From Candidatus Bathyarchaeota archaeon (GTDB lineage: Archaea; Thermoproteota; Bathyarchaeia; Bathyarchaeales; Bathyarchaeaceae), in NCBI GenBank assembly GCA_004376295.1, contig SOJZ01000012.1, positions 21,169-85,168 of the forward strand: 64,000 bases of DNA, written 5' to 3'. The notes beneath the pieces were generated by a model. It was not told the origin of the DNA. It searched no databases and saw only the letters and a program-made list of their open reading frames with translations. This document shows, piece by piece, positions 16,468 through 25,727 of this stretch. The first letter of the stretch is position 1; the number at the start of each line of letters is the position of its first letter. A program made the position numbers and the translations under genes.

Positions 16468-18120
16468 ATGCAGAGACATGAAATTTGTGCCGAGAAACCG
16501 AGAAGAGACGTTCCTGAAACAGACCCTACCAGTTCAACCGAGCCAGCTACTGTAGAAAATTATCTCACAGACGAATCACGATTAATCGTAGGAAAAGCTG
16601 AAAAAGTGTTTTTTCCTCGAACCGAAGCGCACGTTGCCAAGATTCTTAGCGACGCAAGCAAAAGGAAGATTCGCGTGACGATTTCTGGCGCAGGAACAGG
16701 TATTACTGGGTCAAGGGTTCCTCAAGGCGGAATCGTACTCGCAACTGAGAAAATGACGAATGTTTTTGAACGCGGCTCAGAAGAAGACCTAACTGAACAC
16801 TCGGACTTGGGCGTAAAATACACCCTGTACATTCGAAAAGATGTAGAAAGAAATGAGCACTATGCAATAGTGCCTCCAAGCGTCCCCTTAGAGACTTTGA
16901 AAAAAATCTTCGAAGACAAGAATCTCTGTTATCCACCTGATACAACGGAAATGACCGCGCTGCTAGGCGGAACCGTAGCGACGAATGCATCGGGAGCACG
17001 AACATTTCATTACGGATGCACAAGAGACTACGTCAGACGCTTAAGAGTAGTGCTACCCAACGGCGACGTTCTTGACATTAAACGTGGAAAAGTATTTGCA
17101 AGCGAAGAAAACCAGTTCGATATAATTCTGACGTCTGGAAAACGCATAACAGTGGAATTACCCTCCTACACAATGCCAGATATAAAAAAGAACGCAGCGG
17201 GGTACTACACGAAACCTGGCATGGACCTCATAGACCTTTTCATCGGATCAGAAGGAACACTAGGCGTTATCAGCGAAGTTGAAATCAAACTTGAAAATCA
17301 ACCAAAGAATGTTCTCCCCGTTTTTGCACATTTTTCCAGCGAAAGTGACGCCATAAATTTTGTCAAAAGTCTTCGCAGTTTGTCTCGAAGCAAAAAGCTC
17401 GGTAAAGATGGAATTAATGCCCTGTCTATAGAATTTCTTGACGAAGGGTCTATAGAATTGTTGAGAAAGAAGTATCCGCCGTCGAAAATTCCGCCGAAAT
17501 CAAAGTCTGCCATATTTTTTGAACAAGAAATCCCGAACGAAGAGGTTTTCAACGATTTGCTTAAGCGGTGTGTTGACCTGCTCGAGAGTTGTAACGTTCT
17601 GGACACGATGGCGTCCCTTGGAACGGACTGGCTGAAGGAAATAAAAGACATCAGACACGCGTTACCCGAGTCGATTAATACCATTGTACGTTCGAAAGGA
17701 GTTCACAAGGTGGCAACAGACATTGCGGTTCCTGAGAGAGCGTTCGATGAGATGATGAGTTATTATCACGAGGTGGGAAGGAAATCAGAAATTTTGTACG
17801 CGATTTTCGGTCACGTTGGGGATAATCATCTGCATTTTAATTTTATACCCGAATCTGAAGAGGCTTTGATACGCGCGGAAAGAGCATGCGCACTTCTTTT
17901 GAAGAAAGCGGTTGAGCTAGGAGGTACGATTACTGCCGAGCATGGGGTCGGCAAGAAGACTTATGTGAAGAATGGTGAAAGGAAGCCTTATTTGAAGCTT
18001 ATGTATGGCGTTGAAGGCTTGAAATCTGTTGCCAGAATAAAGCATGCGTTTGATCCTAATCACATTCTGAATGTAGGGAATATTATTCCAGTTTCTTATC
18101 TTGAAGATTTGAACGAATAG
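16468..18120 (+). CDS. FAD-linked oxidase, GlcD / D-lactate dehydrogenase type
   Basis: A 550-residue VAO-family flavoprotein: FAD_binding_4 domain (about residues 40-250) with SGAGTGITGSRVPQGGIV and LGGTVATNASGARTFHYG, then the GSEGTLGVISEVEIKL segment, and the FAD-oxidase C domain with HVGDNHLHFNF and the final AEHGVGKK. Such enzymes oxidise D-2-hydroxy acids (D-lactate, glycolate) and pass electrons to Fe-S or quinone partners. No GlcF-like Fe-S subunit is adjacent, so the acceptor is open. Start ATG 16468 follows an AT-rich promoter region. Confidence 0.87.
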   Translation: MQRHEICAEKPRRDVPETDPTSSTEPATVENYLTDESRLIVGKAEKVFFPRTEAHVAKILSDASKRKIRVTISGAGTGITGSRVPQGGIVLATEKMTNVFERGSEEDLTEHSDLGVKYTLYIRKDVERNEHYAIVPPSVPLETLKKIFEDKNLCYPPDTTEMTALLGGTVATNASGARTFHYGCTRDYVRRLRVVLPNGDVLDIKRGKVFASEENQFDIILTSGKRITVELPSYTMPDIKKNAAGYYTKPGMDLIDLFIGSEGTLGVISEVEIKLENQPKNVLPVFAHFSSESDAINFVKSLRSLSRSKKLGKDGINALSIEFLDEGSIELLRKKYPPSKIPPKSKSAIFFEQEIPNEEVFNDLLKRCVDLLESCNVLDTMASLGTDWLKEIKDIRHALPESINTIVRSKGVHKVATDIAVPERAFDEMMSYYHEVGRKSEILYAIFGHVGDNHLHFNFIPESEEALIRAERACALLLKKAVELGGTITAEHGVGKKTYVKNGERKPYLKLMYGVEGLKSVARIKHAFDPNHILNVGNIIPVSYLEDLNE

Positions 18121-18445
18121 ATGCTTCACAGACGTTGTACAGCGGCATGGACGGAAAAACCGAGAGACAAGTACATGTGAGCCAACTAACTCAAAGACGG
18201 CGGCACCAATAAAACCCCACAGCACACATTTTTCACGTGAATATAAATTAACACAAAAACAACAATAAGGCTTACAACACTATGTAAGGTAAGCGTAAGA
18301 ATCAATTTGTTTACAATCTTTTTGACATGCCCCAGAAAAGCCCATTAATTCATGGATACAGTGAAAAAACTGATAGGTGGTATTCATACTTACGTGGCGA
18401 AGTGAAGTCTGCAGAAAAACCAACACTTAAGACCTTATGAAGTAA
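18121..18445. other. Intergenic region without a recognised gene
   Basis: 325 bases between the GlcD-like and HEPN-like genes. No convincing frame, tRNA or repeat seen. Composition shifts towards AT near the right end, where the accessory gene starts. Confidence 0.5.
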
Positions 18446-19738
18446 ATGGAAGCGAGGCGAAAAAGGGGGTTGCACGCGCAAGGAGCATCTACGGACATAA
18501 AAAAGGATGAAATGTTAAAAATAATTACTGAGAAATATCTTAGTTCAGAAGAATTTAATGGACAGCCTCTTCGTGGTCTGGAGAGTGAGAAACAATACAT
18601 TATTACACTTATACAAGAAGGTAAAATCGAAATTAATTTTGGAGATAAACATCCTAATCCACACATAAAAGCGTTTGAATTGGATGCCAAAGATATACAA
18701 ATAGAGAAAATAAATCGTATTGGATTTAGCAATGCTTGCGCTTATCCAACAAAAGAACACCTCAAGAATGTAGTAGATACCAATAAATTCAAAAATAAAT
18801 CGTTCACTTTGAGAATTGCCTTGGGAGAACCAACATTGAATTTCGGGGTTTTTGATTTAAGTGTATTAGAATTTTATAGAAATGATCCCCGCTATTTTTA
18901 CTCTACTGACGATATAAGTGGATGGATCTCTATTTCCGACAAATATTATAAATCCTTAAAAGTGAAACCTTCAGATAAGATCTTACTTCAAACGTTTGGC
19001 TTCTGTTATGAAAAAAAGAAAATGGACCGTGCTGTGGCTGTTTTTTATCGTTATTTGTCGAAGTTGACACCCGAACATCAACAAATATGGAATAGCAAAA
19101 TGCTATTGGGAGATTATTTCTTGCACCCTGATTATGCGAGGATGTCAGGGGGTTATTGGCCAGAAAAAGCATCGATATTTACTGCGTTTACTGAAGAACT
19201 GCATACAATTAACGAATTTTCAAAATTGATGGGGCGCCCAAATTTTTTCAACCAAAGCTATAAAGAGAATAAGCCAAAAGAATTTAGTTTTCTCATTCGG
19301 CCAACACTTAAGGAATTTAACTCATTTGTACATTTATTGGATAAGATGATTTCTGACAACATTAACAAGGATTTTTTTCAAAACGAAATACCATATAAAA
19401 CTGAGAGAAAAAAATCTGACGGTAAAATAATCGTTAAAGACAAAGGAACAATAACTTTGCTTAAAGAGTGGTTAGATATTAAGGTGAGAACACCCGATCC
19501 AAAACCTAAAGATGATATGATCAAAGTTTTTCGAAAGATAAGAAACATGAGAATGAAGCCAGCTCATAAAGTTGAACCGGACATATTTGACCAAGAATAT
19601 TTCAAGAAACAAAGAGAGCTAATGATTGAAGCATATTCTGCAGTAAGAACATTAAGGTTAATATTGGCAAATCATCCAAAAACAAAAAACTACAAAATTC
19701 CAGAATGGCTATATAAGGGAGAAATTTGGGCTTTTTAA
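18446..19738 (+). CDS. Hypothetical protein with a C-terminal HEPN-like R-x4-H motif
   Basis: A 430-residue protein I do not recognise as a named family. The C-terminal 60 residues (RKIRNMRMKPAHKVEP...ELMIEAYSAVRTLRLIL) form two helices with RMKPAH, which fits the R-x4-H signature of HEPN ribonucleases. The N-terminal part is mixed alpha/beta with no visible motif. It is strongly AT-rich compared with flanking core genes, and an integrase lies directly downstream. A role in defence or element maintenance is possible but inferred only from the HEPN-like pattern and context. Confidence 0.55.
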   Translation: MEARRKRGLHAQGASTDIKKDEMLKIITEKYLSSEEFNGQPLRGLESEKQYIITLIQEGKIEINFGDKHPNPHIKAFELDAKDIQIEKINRIGFSNACAYPTKEHLKNVVDTNKFKNKSFTLRIALGEPTLNFGVFDLSVLEFYRNDPRYFYSTDDISGWISISDKYYKSLKVKPSDKILLQTFGFCYEKKKMDRAVAVFYRYLSKLTPEHQQIWNSKMLLGDYFLHPDYARMSGGYWPEKASIFTAFTEELHTINEFSKLMGRPNFFNQSYKENKPKEFSFLIRPTLKEFNSFVHLLDKMISDNINKDFFQNEIPYKTERKKSDGKIIVKDKGTITLLKEWLDIKVRTPDPKPKDDMIKVFRKIRNMRMKPAHKVEPDIFDQEYFKKQRELMIEAYSAVRTLRLILANHPKTKNYKIPEWLYKGEIWAF

Positions 19739-19765
19739 TATATAACTAGCTCCGCAAATGTTCTC

Positions 19766-19858
19766 ATGCGCAGGAAGAAGAACGTTCGGCACGGTCTATA
19801 CATTGACGATTCTGGGGTTCCACGTCCTTCTTTCGTTCCTCAAATACTTGGCAAATAG
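19766..19858 (+). other. Possible 30-codon gene remnant
   Basis: ATG 19766 to TAG 19858 encodes MRRKKNVRHGLYIDDSGVPR and ten more residues. Codon use is like the core genes, not like the AT-rich neighbour. It may be a gene end left by insertion of the accessory gene. No family recognised. Confidence 0.25.
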
Positions 19859-19875
19859 CAAAGTTTCTTCGTGTA

Positions 19876-19898
19876 TGCATGCTTTTGCATGCATGCAT
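19876..19898. repeat. Two TGCATGC sites; the second abuts the integrase stop codon
   Basis: TGCATGC at 19876-19882 and TGCATGCATGCAT at 19886-19898. The second directly follows the TAA of the minus-strand integrase, as at the MetE-like gene (2497). Confidence 0.7.
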
Positions 19899-21037
19899 TA
19901 GATTTTTGATATTAGTTGTTCCGCGTTGTCAAAGGCTATTTTATCTTCCATTTTCCCGTAGTATCGTTCTAATGCTTCCGTTGTCCAACCGCCCATTTTT
20001 GCAACCTTGCTTGTATTCCAACCCATTTTGCGTAACATATGTTGGGCGAACATATGCCGCCAAAAGTGGAAGGGCATCCTAAGCTCTTTTTCGATTTCTG
20101 GGATAAGTTCCTTATAGACTTGCCGCAATGTTCGATCTAGGAACCGTTGATCAAGGTTAAATAATCGCCCTTCGGTTCGCAACTCATCTTTAAGGGCTTG
20201 CGGTATGAGTTTCTTTATTTTGCGCTTGGGCTTGCCCCGCGATGCTTTTTCAAATACATATATGAAGTTTTGATTGCCAACTTTAAAGAAGTATTTGGCA
20301 TGCGCGTTCAATGTCGCCGTTAACCTTGAAGCTGTTTTGAAAGCAAACTTGGAAGCTAAATATACTTCATGGTTGCGTTGATCTAATTTGTATAGTATCA
20401 TTTCAATTTTGGATTTTTCAACGTATAGATGCGCGCATTTTCCTTCTTCCGCTTCCGCCTTGCCGCTTATGTCATCATAATCTTGTATGCCCAATGACTT
20501 GAGGAAATTTCTTAAGGCGATTCTAAACCGCCTTGTATGCGTTGTTACTTTACGCAATGCAACAAGATATTTTAGGGCTTCATCAAGCGTTAGATTTCGC
20601 GGGTGTATAAGCCCCCAACCTTCAATGATTGTATGTTCGCCCTTTTCATCTTTTGGTAAGATGCCTTGACAAACAAACTTTATGGCGTTAAGCATCCTGT
20701 TGATTGATTGAGGTTTTGCTTCTCTTGCCGTTAGTTTCCCGATCCATTTCTGTATACATGGGATTTTACGGAACGCCCCATTTTCAAATAAATCCTCTGT
20801 TATGGCGCGCCTTGATATTTCCTCTGTTACTATTTCCGCTTGTAATATTTTTGCTTCTTTTGGATGATCTTTAAACCACATTGTTATAGATTGCGGGGTT
20901 CGTTCTACTTGTTGTCTTTTGCCCCTTGCATCGATTTGTGTTCTATGTGTTCTTATCCATTCAGCGATTTTACTCGGGCTTGCAGTTCTCAATTCCCTTG
21001 ATGCTTTCGGAATATCACGGGTGGGATTATACTTCAT
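19898..21037 (-). CDS. Tyrosine recombinase / integrase
   Basis: A 379-residue phage-integrase-like protein. The catalytic part is at the C terminus: arginine I in FKTASRLTATLNA, the H-x-x-R box FHFWRHMFAQHML and the tyrosine in GGWTTEALERYYG. The N-terminal 150 residues are helical and basic and likely bind arm sites. The gene is complete and ends at a TGCATGCATGCAT palindrome. Intron-bearing tRNA-Ala and tRNA-Tyr lie 355 and about 500 bases upstream of its start, but I see no duplicated tRNA 3' end that would mark an element here. Confidence 0.85.
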   Translation of the reverse strand: MKYNPTRDIPKASRELRTASPSKIAEWIRTHRTQIDARGKRQQVERTPQSITMWFKDHPKEAKILQAEIVTEEISRRAITEDLFENGAFRKIPCIQKWIGKLTAREAKPQSINRMLNAIKFVCQGILPKDEKGEHTIIEGWGLIHPRNLTLDEALKYLVALRKVTTHTRRFRIALRNFLKSLGIQDYDDISGKAEAEEGKCAHLYVEKSKIEMILYKLDQRNHEVYLASKFAFKTASRLTATLNAHAKYFFKVGNQNFIYVFEKASRGKPKRKIKKLIPQALKDELRTEGRLFNLDQRFLDRTLRQVYKELIPEIEKELRMPFHFWRHMFAQHMLRKMGWNTSKVAKMGGWTTEALERYYGKMEDKIAFDNAEQLISKI

Positions 21038-21264
21038 TGTTTCAAGCCCCTATTTTTTTCGCGGCGTGCCCCGCGCCCGTCGCTAACCCTATCACAAAAA
21101 CGTAAGATTATATATGTATTTTCGACATTGTTGGCTTACAAATCGGATTCACGTGATCCATGTTGGAGATTCACACAATCAAAGCATAAACAGGGCTTCC
21201 ACAAAGCGTAGAAACAGAACAAGACCTAAGACAAGCCTGACAGAATCCGCGGCCCTTCTCTTTG

Positions 21265-21285
21265 TATAGGGGGGCTATAGGGGGG
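21265..21285 (+). repeat. Tandem TATAGGGGGG repeat
   Basis: Two copies of TATAGGGGGG at 21265-21274 and 21276-21285 separated by one C. Two G6 runs (possibly four G3 runs) could form a G-quadruplex. It lies between the integrase and tRNA-Ala. The remainder of 21038-21392 shows no gene. Confidence 0.4.
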
Positions 21286-21392
21286 TCTTTAAGAGAGAAT
21301 GAGAAACCGCAAAAAATCATAGGGGCGGGCTAATAGAAGAGAGACACCCACCTCAAAAACCTATATATCAACTAACAAATCAAAATCAATAT

Positions 21393-21484
21393 GGGCCGGT
21401 AGTTCAGTTTGGTATGAACGCCGCCTTCGCGTGCCAAGCCGAAAAAGGCGGAAGCCGCGGGTTCAAATCCCGCCCGGTCCACCA
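21393..21484 (+). tRNA. tRNA-Ala (CGC) with a 14-nt intron
   Basis: Acceptor GGGCCGG/CCGGTCC contains the G3:U70 pair that marks alanine tRNA. D arm GTTC/GAAC, anticodon stem CCGCC/GGCGG, T arm GCGGG-TTCAAAT-CCCGC, discriminator A and encoded CCA. The loop is 21 nt instead of 7: TTCGCG then A, with the intron at 21432-21445 in the usual 37/38 position; the anticodon is CGC. The splice site is inferred from the fold. Confidence 0.92.
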
Positions 21485-21544
21485 AAAACCCCAACAAATC
21501 AAAGTTAATATATCTGTTAATTCCCCTATTTTCCTGGTCGGAAA

Positions 21545-21701
21545 CGGGCGGTAGCTCAGCTTGGTAGAGCTTCCGAGCCAGCTTGGCCAAAACCAGCTGA
21601 CGGAGACGCTGTAGACGCCTACCATCTGGTAGTTGTTCACTCAGCCTACTGAGCACACAGACACCGGAGTGTCGCTGGTTCAAATCCGGCCCGCCCGACC
21701 A
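21545..21701 (+). tRNA. tRNA-Tyr (GUA) with two introns
   Basis: Acceptor CGGGCGG/CCGCCCG has the C1-G72 pair typical of archaeal tRNA-Tyr. D arm GCTC/GAGC, T arm GCTGG-TTCAAAT-CCGGC, discriminator A and encoded CCA. The best fit removes one intron at 30/31 (21576-21607, 32 nt) and one at 37/38 (21615-21662, 48 nt). That leaves anticodon stem TCCGG/CCGGA and loop CTGTAGA with anticodon GTA. The exact splice points are inferred from the restored pairing. Confidence 0.87.
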
Positions 21702-21910
21702 ACAATATTCTAAGCATATTCAGAAGCTTACTGGGGATCTTACGCAAAACAAACACAAGTTCTCCAACTCGAACGAGAAAAACGATGACAACACTTCCAT
21801 GCAGAATGTCATTGCGTCTCCAATTTTCGAACGAATCAAAAAATGCTTAAGGTTAAAATACGCGAAAAGTTAGAAAGATAACTAGTCTATATTTCTACAA
21901 TGAAGGGTTG

Positions 21911-22615
21911 TTGAACTCGTTGAGAAAAGTTGCTCGGACATTTAAGAAGGCTCGTGAAGAAGGGAGAAACTATCTACTTGAACCAGAGGCCAAGACCATA
22001 TGCAAAGAGTATGGAATACCTGTAACCAAGTTTGAAGTGGCAAAAAATGTTGATGAAGCCGCAAAGTTTGCTGAAGAAATCGGTTATCCGGTGGTTCTCA
22101 AGATTGTCTCTCCCGATGTTATTCACAAGTTTGATGTAGGCGGCGTTATCCTTGATTTGAACAGCGCCCAAGAGGTTAAAGACGCTTACAAGAAAATCTT
22201 GGAAAACGTAAAGAAGCACAAGGCAGACACCAAGATCATAGGCATTCTCGTTCAAGAGATGGCCCCTCAGTCAACCGAGGTTATCGTTGGAGCAACAAAG
22301 GACCCCCAGTTTGGCCCAGCTCTGATGTTTGGACTCGGCGGGATCTTTGTTGAGGTTCTCAAAGACGTAACATTTAGAATAGCTCCCATCACTAGACAAG
22401 ACGCCCAGGAGATGGTCACTGAAGTAAAAGCATATCCAATTCTCAAAGGCTATCGTGGTCAACCCTCCGTAGACATCGATGCCATCGTGGATATTCTGCT
22501 AAACACTTCAAGGCTAGTGATGGATCATCTGGAAATCAAAGAGCTCGATTTGAACCCCGTCATGGTCTACAAAAAAGGTGCGAAAACGGTCGATGCAAGA
22601 ATCATACTGGAATAA
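21911..22615 (+). CDS. ADP-forming acetyl/acyl-CoA synthetase, beta (ATP-grasp) subunit
   Basis: The ~234-residue protein is the ATP-grasp subunit of ADP-forming acyl-CoA synthetase, which makes ATP while converting acyl-CoA to the acid, the usual last step of peptide and sugar fermentation in archaea. Family segments are LLEPEAKTICKEYGIPV, GYPVVLKIVSPDVIHK, VQEMAPQSTEVIVG, FGPALMFGLGGIFVEVLKD and the C-terminal ELDLNPVMV. The alpha subunit is not adjacent, as in Pyrococcus-type split enzymes. The start is a TTG (21908, 21911 or 21920); GAAGGG at 21902-21907 best suits 21911 or later. Confidence 0.88.
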   Translation: MNSLRKVARTFKKAREEGRNYLLEPEAKTICKEYGIPVTKFEVAKNVDEAAKFAEEIGYPVVLKIVSPDVIHKFDVGGVILDLNSAQEVKDAYKKILENVKKHKADTKIIGILVQEMAPQSTEVIVGATKDPQFGPALMFGLGGIFVEVLKDVTFRIAPITRQDAQEMVTEVKAYPILKGYRGQPSVDIDAIVDILLNTSRLVMDHLEIKELDLNPVMVYKKGAKTVDARIILE

Positions 22616-22793
22616 AAGTTCTAACCATCCCAAGTACGAAGTATTCTCTGCCTGTATGCAAGTGCAAAACTACATGGTAACCCGTCGACGAATCAAAGAG
22701 AACTGGGACTCCCACTTTTTTCATCAACAAAAGGAAACAACTTGATTCAAGGAATCCTTGAACAGGCCAAGCCCAGCATAGGAAGAAAAAAAC

Positions 22794-23657
22794 GTGCCTG
22801 AATCCCTCAAACAGAAAATTGCGGAACTTAATCAAGTACTCGACCCGCTTAAGAAGGAACTCGACAAACTGAACTCTGAAGCAAAAGAGTGGGCTGAAAA
22901 AAGAAACGCTATACATAGACAGATTAAAAAGCTGCGACAAGAAGCCGCGAACCTTAAACAGAGACGTGACGCATTGAACGAACAAGTTCAAGAGCTTAAA
23001 AGCCAACGTGAAAAAACAAGAGTGAAACGTAAACAAAAGCATGTTCAAATTATGAGACTAGGGGAAAAAATAAGAGAACTCATGAGAAAGAAACCTTCTC
23101 AAAACATGGAAAACATACAGAGAGAAATCGAAAAACTTGAGTGGAAGATTCAAACTAGTTCTCTCTCACTAGAAGAGGAAAAGTTGTTGATTGATCAGGT
23201 GCGAGTGCTTGAGAACAGATTGTCAGTTTACAAAAAAATGCTGAAACTACGGGAAAAACTGACCGAGCTTCAAATTGAAGAGAAAACGCTTGAAACTAAG
23301 GCAAATATTTGCCATGAAAAGCTCTCGAAACTCGCTAAGCAAAGTCAAAATCTTCATGAAGAAATGCTCGATGCACTGAACAAAACTTGCACCCTTCAAA
23401 GTGATGCAGATGATATGCATCAAAAATTTTTGGAGATCAAACAGAAAGCGCAAAGTCCTCATCAAAAATACATAGAATTTTCGCGTCAAATCAAATCTCT
23501 TAAACAAGAACTGCATCAGATAGAAGAGAAGCTGGAAGCTAAACGCCAACTTGAACTGCGTAAAGAGGTGGAAGAAAGAGCGTTGGAAAAGTTAAATCGT
23601 GGCGAGAAGTTAACATGGCAGGAATTCAAGGTTCTCGCTGACAAGGGGATTGTATGA
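22794..23657 (+). CDS. Long coiled-coil protein
   Basis: Nearly all of its 287 residues are coiled coil (KQKIAELNQVLDPLKKELDK... through ELRKEVEERALEKL). It ends with a short globular LNRGEKLTWQEFKVLADKGIV motif seen at the end of archaeal coiled-coil proteins of unknown role. Start GTG 22794 with a weak GGAAG upstream. The composition suggests a cytosolic structural or SMC-associated protein; function unknown. Confidence 0.68.
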   Translation: MPESLKQKIAELNQVLDPLKKELDKLNSEAKEWAEKRNAIHRQIKKLRQEAANLKQRRDALNEQVQELKSQREKTRVKRKQKHVQIMRLGEKIRELMRKKPSQNMENIQREIEKLEWKIQTSSLSLEEEKLLIDQVRVLENRLSVYKKMLKLREKLTELQIEEKTLETKANICHEKLSKLAKQSQNLHEEMLDALNKTCTLQSDADDMHQKFLEIKQKAQSPHQKYIEFSRQIKSLKQELHQIEEKLEAKRQLELRKEVEERALEKLNRGEKLTWQEFKVLADKGIV

Positions 23658-23758
23658 TTCTTAAAATTCGGTATGTGTAAAGTTTACGGAACTTTAAAGA
23701 AGGATGGAAGACAAAAAGTTAAATGATAAACATTTAGCAAATAAATGAGCGGAAGACG

Positions 23759-24952
23759 ATGCCAAAGCCCACAGAAAAAGAGTCGGAACGCATTCTTGTC
23801 CTTTGCGTTGACAGAGATGACGATTTGGGCGTGAAAGGAGGGATAAAGACACCAGTTCTTGGAAGAAAGGAAAACTTAGATGCGGCTGTCAGTCTTGCTC
23901 TGCGGGATCCTGAGGAGCCAGATGCCAACGCCATGTTTGAAGCGGTTCGAATCTACGATCATCTAAAAGAAGGGAGCAAAACATCTGAGAACCATCAAAT
24001 TGCAACCATAGCCGGTTCCGAACTTGGTGGAGTGGGCGCAGATAGAAAACTCGTATCTGAACTCACCGAGGTATTAGGAAGCTTTCCAGCAAGCGACGTT
24101 ATCCTCGTCACTGACGGTTTCGGTGATGAGGCAATTTTACCGTTAGTCCAATCACGGGTGCCGGTGACCTCAGTTCGAAGGATCGTGGTAGCACATAGTG
24201 AATCAATCGAAGAAACAGCGGCAGTTTTTTCTCGATATTTAAAAATGATTTGGGAGAACCCACGTTATTCTCGGATTTTGCTTGGCTTACCCGGAATTTT
24301 AATGATAATCTTAGGCATTCTATACATAACTGGTTGGATAAGATACACAGGAATAGCCTTTCTCATAGTTTGTGGCGCATTCCTTCTCATAAAAGGATTC
24401 AGAATTGACAAAGCAGTACTGAAGTCCTTCAGATTCGTTCGAGAATATTCTCCACCACCCCTTCCAATACAAATAGCAAATTATTCTACAGTCGCTGGGA
24501 TTTTATTAGGTCTTGTCGGTTGCTATCTGGGGGGAGTCAATGTTGCAAATTCGATACTCCAACCTCCAGCAGATTTTGGTCAATGGATCGCTTTACTTCC
24601 CAACCTAATAGGATGGTTTGTTTCAGGATCTATAGCTCTTATAATAGTTGGCATCTGTGTCTTGCTTTCTGGCAGGGCAATCCGCTGGTATTTCGAGCAT
24701 GACCCTCGGCTGTGGCGCACCATTGTCATTGTGGTTGCGGTTGCATGGTCGTGGCCAATGTTTTACCAAGCATCACAGATTCTTATTTATCCTGAACAGG
24801 CAGAAATTTACACCGTAGGGCTTGTAGCTACTATTATTATTGGCATACCTTTAATCGTGGCTGCTGTTTTAGCCACCTTTTTGCTGCATAGAAAATATGC
24901 TCGTTTTTTCAGGGAGAAGAAAGAAGAAATTGAAGAAGTTAGCGAAGGCTGA
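23759..24952 (+). CDS. DUF373 family membrane protein
   Basis: The 397-residue protein matches archaeal DUF373: an N-terminal soluble domain with LVLCVDRDDDLG, a segment of GRKENLDAAVSLALRDPEEPD and ILVTDGFGDEAILP, followed by six or so membrane spans (from about residue 175). Function is not established. Its 3' end overlaps the start of the MTA phosphorylase gene, implying translational coupling. Confidence 0.85.
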   Translation: MPKPTEKESERILVLCVDRDDDLGVKGGIKTPVLGRKENLDAAVSLALRDPEEPDANAMFEAVRIYDHLKEGSKTSENHQIATIAGSELGGVGADRKLVSELTEVLGSFPASDVILVTDGFGDEAILPLVQSRVPVTSVRRIVVAHSESIEETAAVFSRYLKMIWENPRYSRILLGLPGILMIILGILYITGWIRYTGIAFLIVCGAFLLIKGFRIDKAVLKSFRFVREYSPPPLPIQIANYSTVAGILLGLVGCYLGGVNVANSILQPPADFGQWIALLPNLIGWFVSGSIALIIVGICVLLSGRAIRWYFEHDPRLWRTIVIVVAVAWSWPMFYQASQILIYPEQAEIYTVGLVATIIIGIPLIVAAVLATFLLHRKYARFFREKKEEIEEVSEG

Positions 24953-25727
24953 TGTGGCAATAATCGGCGGAACTGGTTTAGAAGATTTGTTGAAGGACGC
25001 CGAGCAGATTCGAGTTGGAACTCTCTACGGCCTCCCACCTCCCATATTCCTAGGTCAAGTTAACGGAAAACCCGTTGCGTTTCTGCCTCGCCACGGCATC
25101 CATCATTCTGTTCCTCCACACAAGGTGAATTATCGAGCCAACGTCTTTGCTTTATACAAATTTGGTGTCAAGCAAGTAGTTGCGACAAACGCGGTTGGAG
25201 CCATAAAATCCGATTTTGAACCAGGCGACTTGGTTGTTCCACATGATTTGGTTGACTTCACCAAACTCAGACAGTTCACCTTCTACGACGACGCCCCTGT
25301 TACACATGTAGACATGTCTCAGTTGTACTGTCCGACGATTCGTGCGCTTTTGATTAAAACGGCTAGGGAACAGGGTGTGCAGGTATGGGATCGCGCTGTT
25401 CTGGTTTGCACGGAGGGCCCCCGTTACGAAACTCCTGCAGAGATTGAAATGTTTAGACGGTTGAGCTGTGACATTGTCGGTATGACGGGCGCGCCAGAAG
25501 CTATGCTTGCGCGTGAGCTGGAAATGTGTTACGCAACCATATGTTTTGTTTCGAACATGGCGGCGGGGATGCAGCAACAGTTAACCGCTGATGAAGTGGC
25601 TAAGGTAGCAGAAAAGAAAAATCCAGTTATTCAGCAAATTTTAAGAGAAACTATCAAGCACTTACCCTCAGAACGTCACTGTTTGTGTGCGCATGCGCTT
25701 AGGGCTGCAAGATTCGAGGTTAAATAA
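24930..25727 (+). CDS. mtnP: S-methyl-5'-thioadenosine phosphorylase
   Basis: MTAP cleaves methylthioadenosine with phosphate in the methionine salvage pathway. Family segments are VAIIGGTGLED, FLPRHGIHHSVPPHKVNYRA, ATNAVGAIK, TEGPRYETPAEI and DIVGMTGAPEAMLARELEM. The usual NMAAG is present as SNMAAGMQQQLT. I choose TTG 24930 (KKLAKADVAIIGG), with GGGAG at 24912-24916; GTG 24954 is an alternative. It overlaps the DUF373 gene by about 23 bases, and its stop overlaps the uppS start (TAATG). Confidence 0.9.
   Translation: MKKLAKADVAIIGGTGLEDLLKDAEQIRVGTLYGLPPPIFLGQVNGKPVAFLPRHGIHHSVPPHKVNYRANVFALYKFGVKQVVATNAVGAIKSDFEPGDLVVPHDLVDFTKLRQFTFYDDAPVTHVDMSQLYCPTIRALLIKTAREQGVQVWDRAVLVCTEGPRYETPAEIEMFRRLSCDIVGMTGAPEAMLARELEMCYATICFVSNMAAGMQQQLTADEVAKVAEKKNPVIQQILRETIKHLPSERHCLCAHALRAARFEVK

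Noticed and set aside
21393..21701. tRNA-Ala/tRNA-Tyr as the attachment site of the 19898-21037 integrase
   Set aside because: No second copy of either tRNA 3' end was seen in the window, so an integrated element there cannot be supported.
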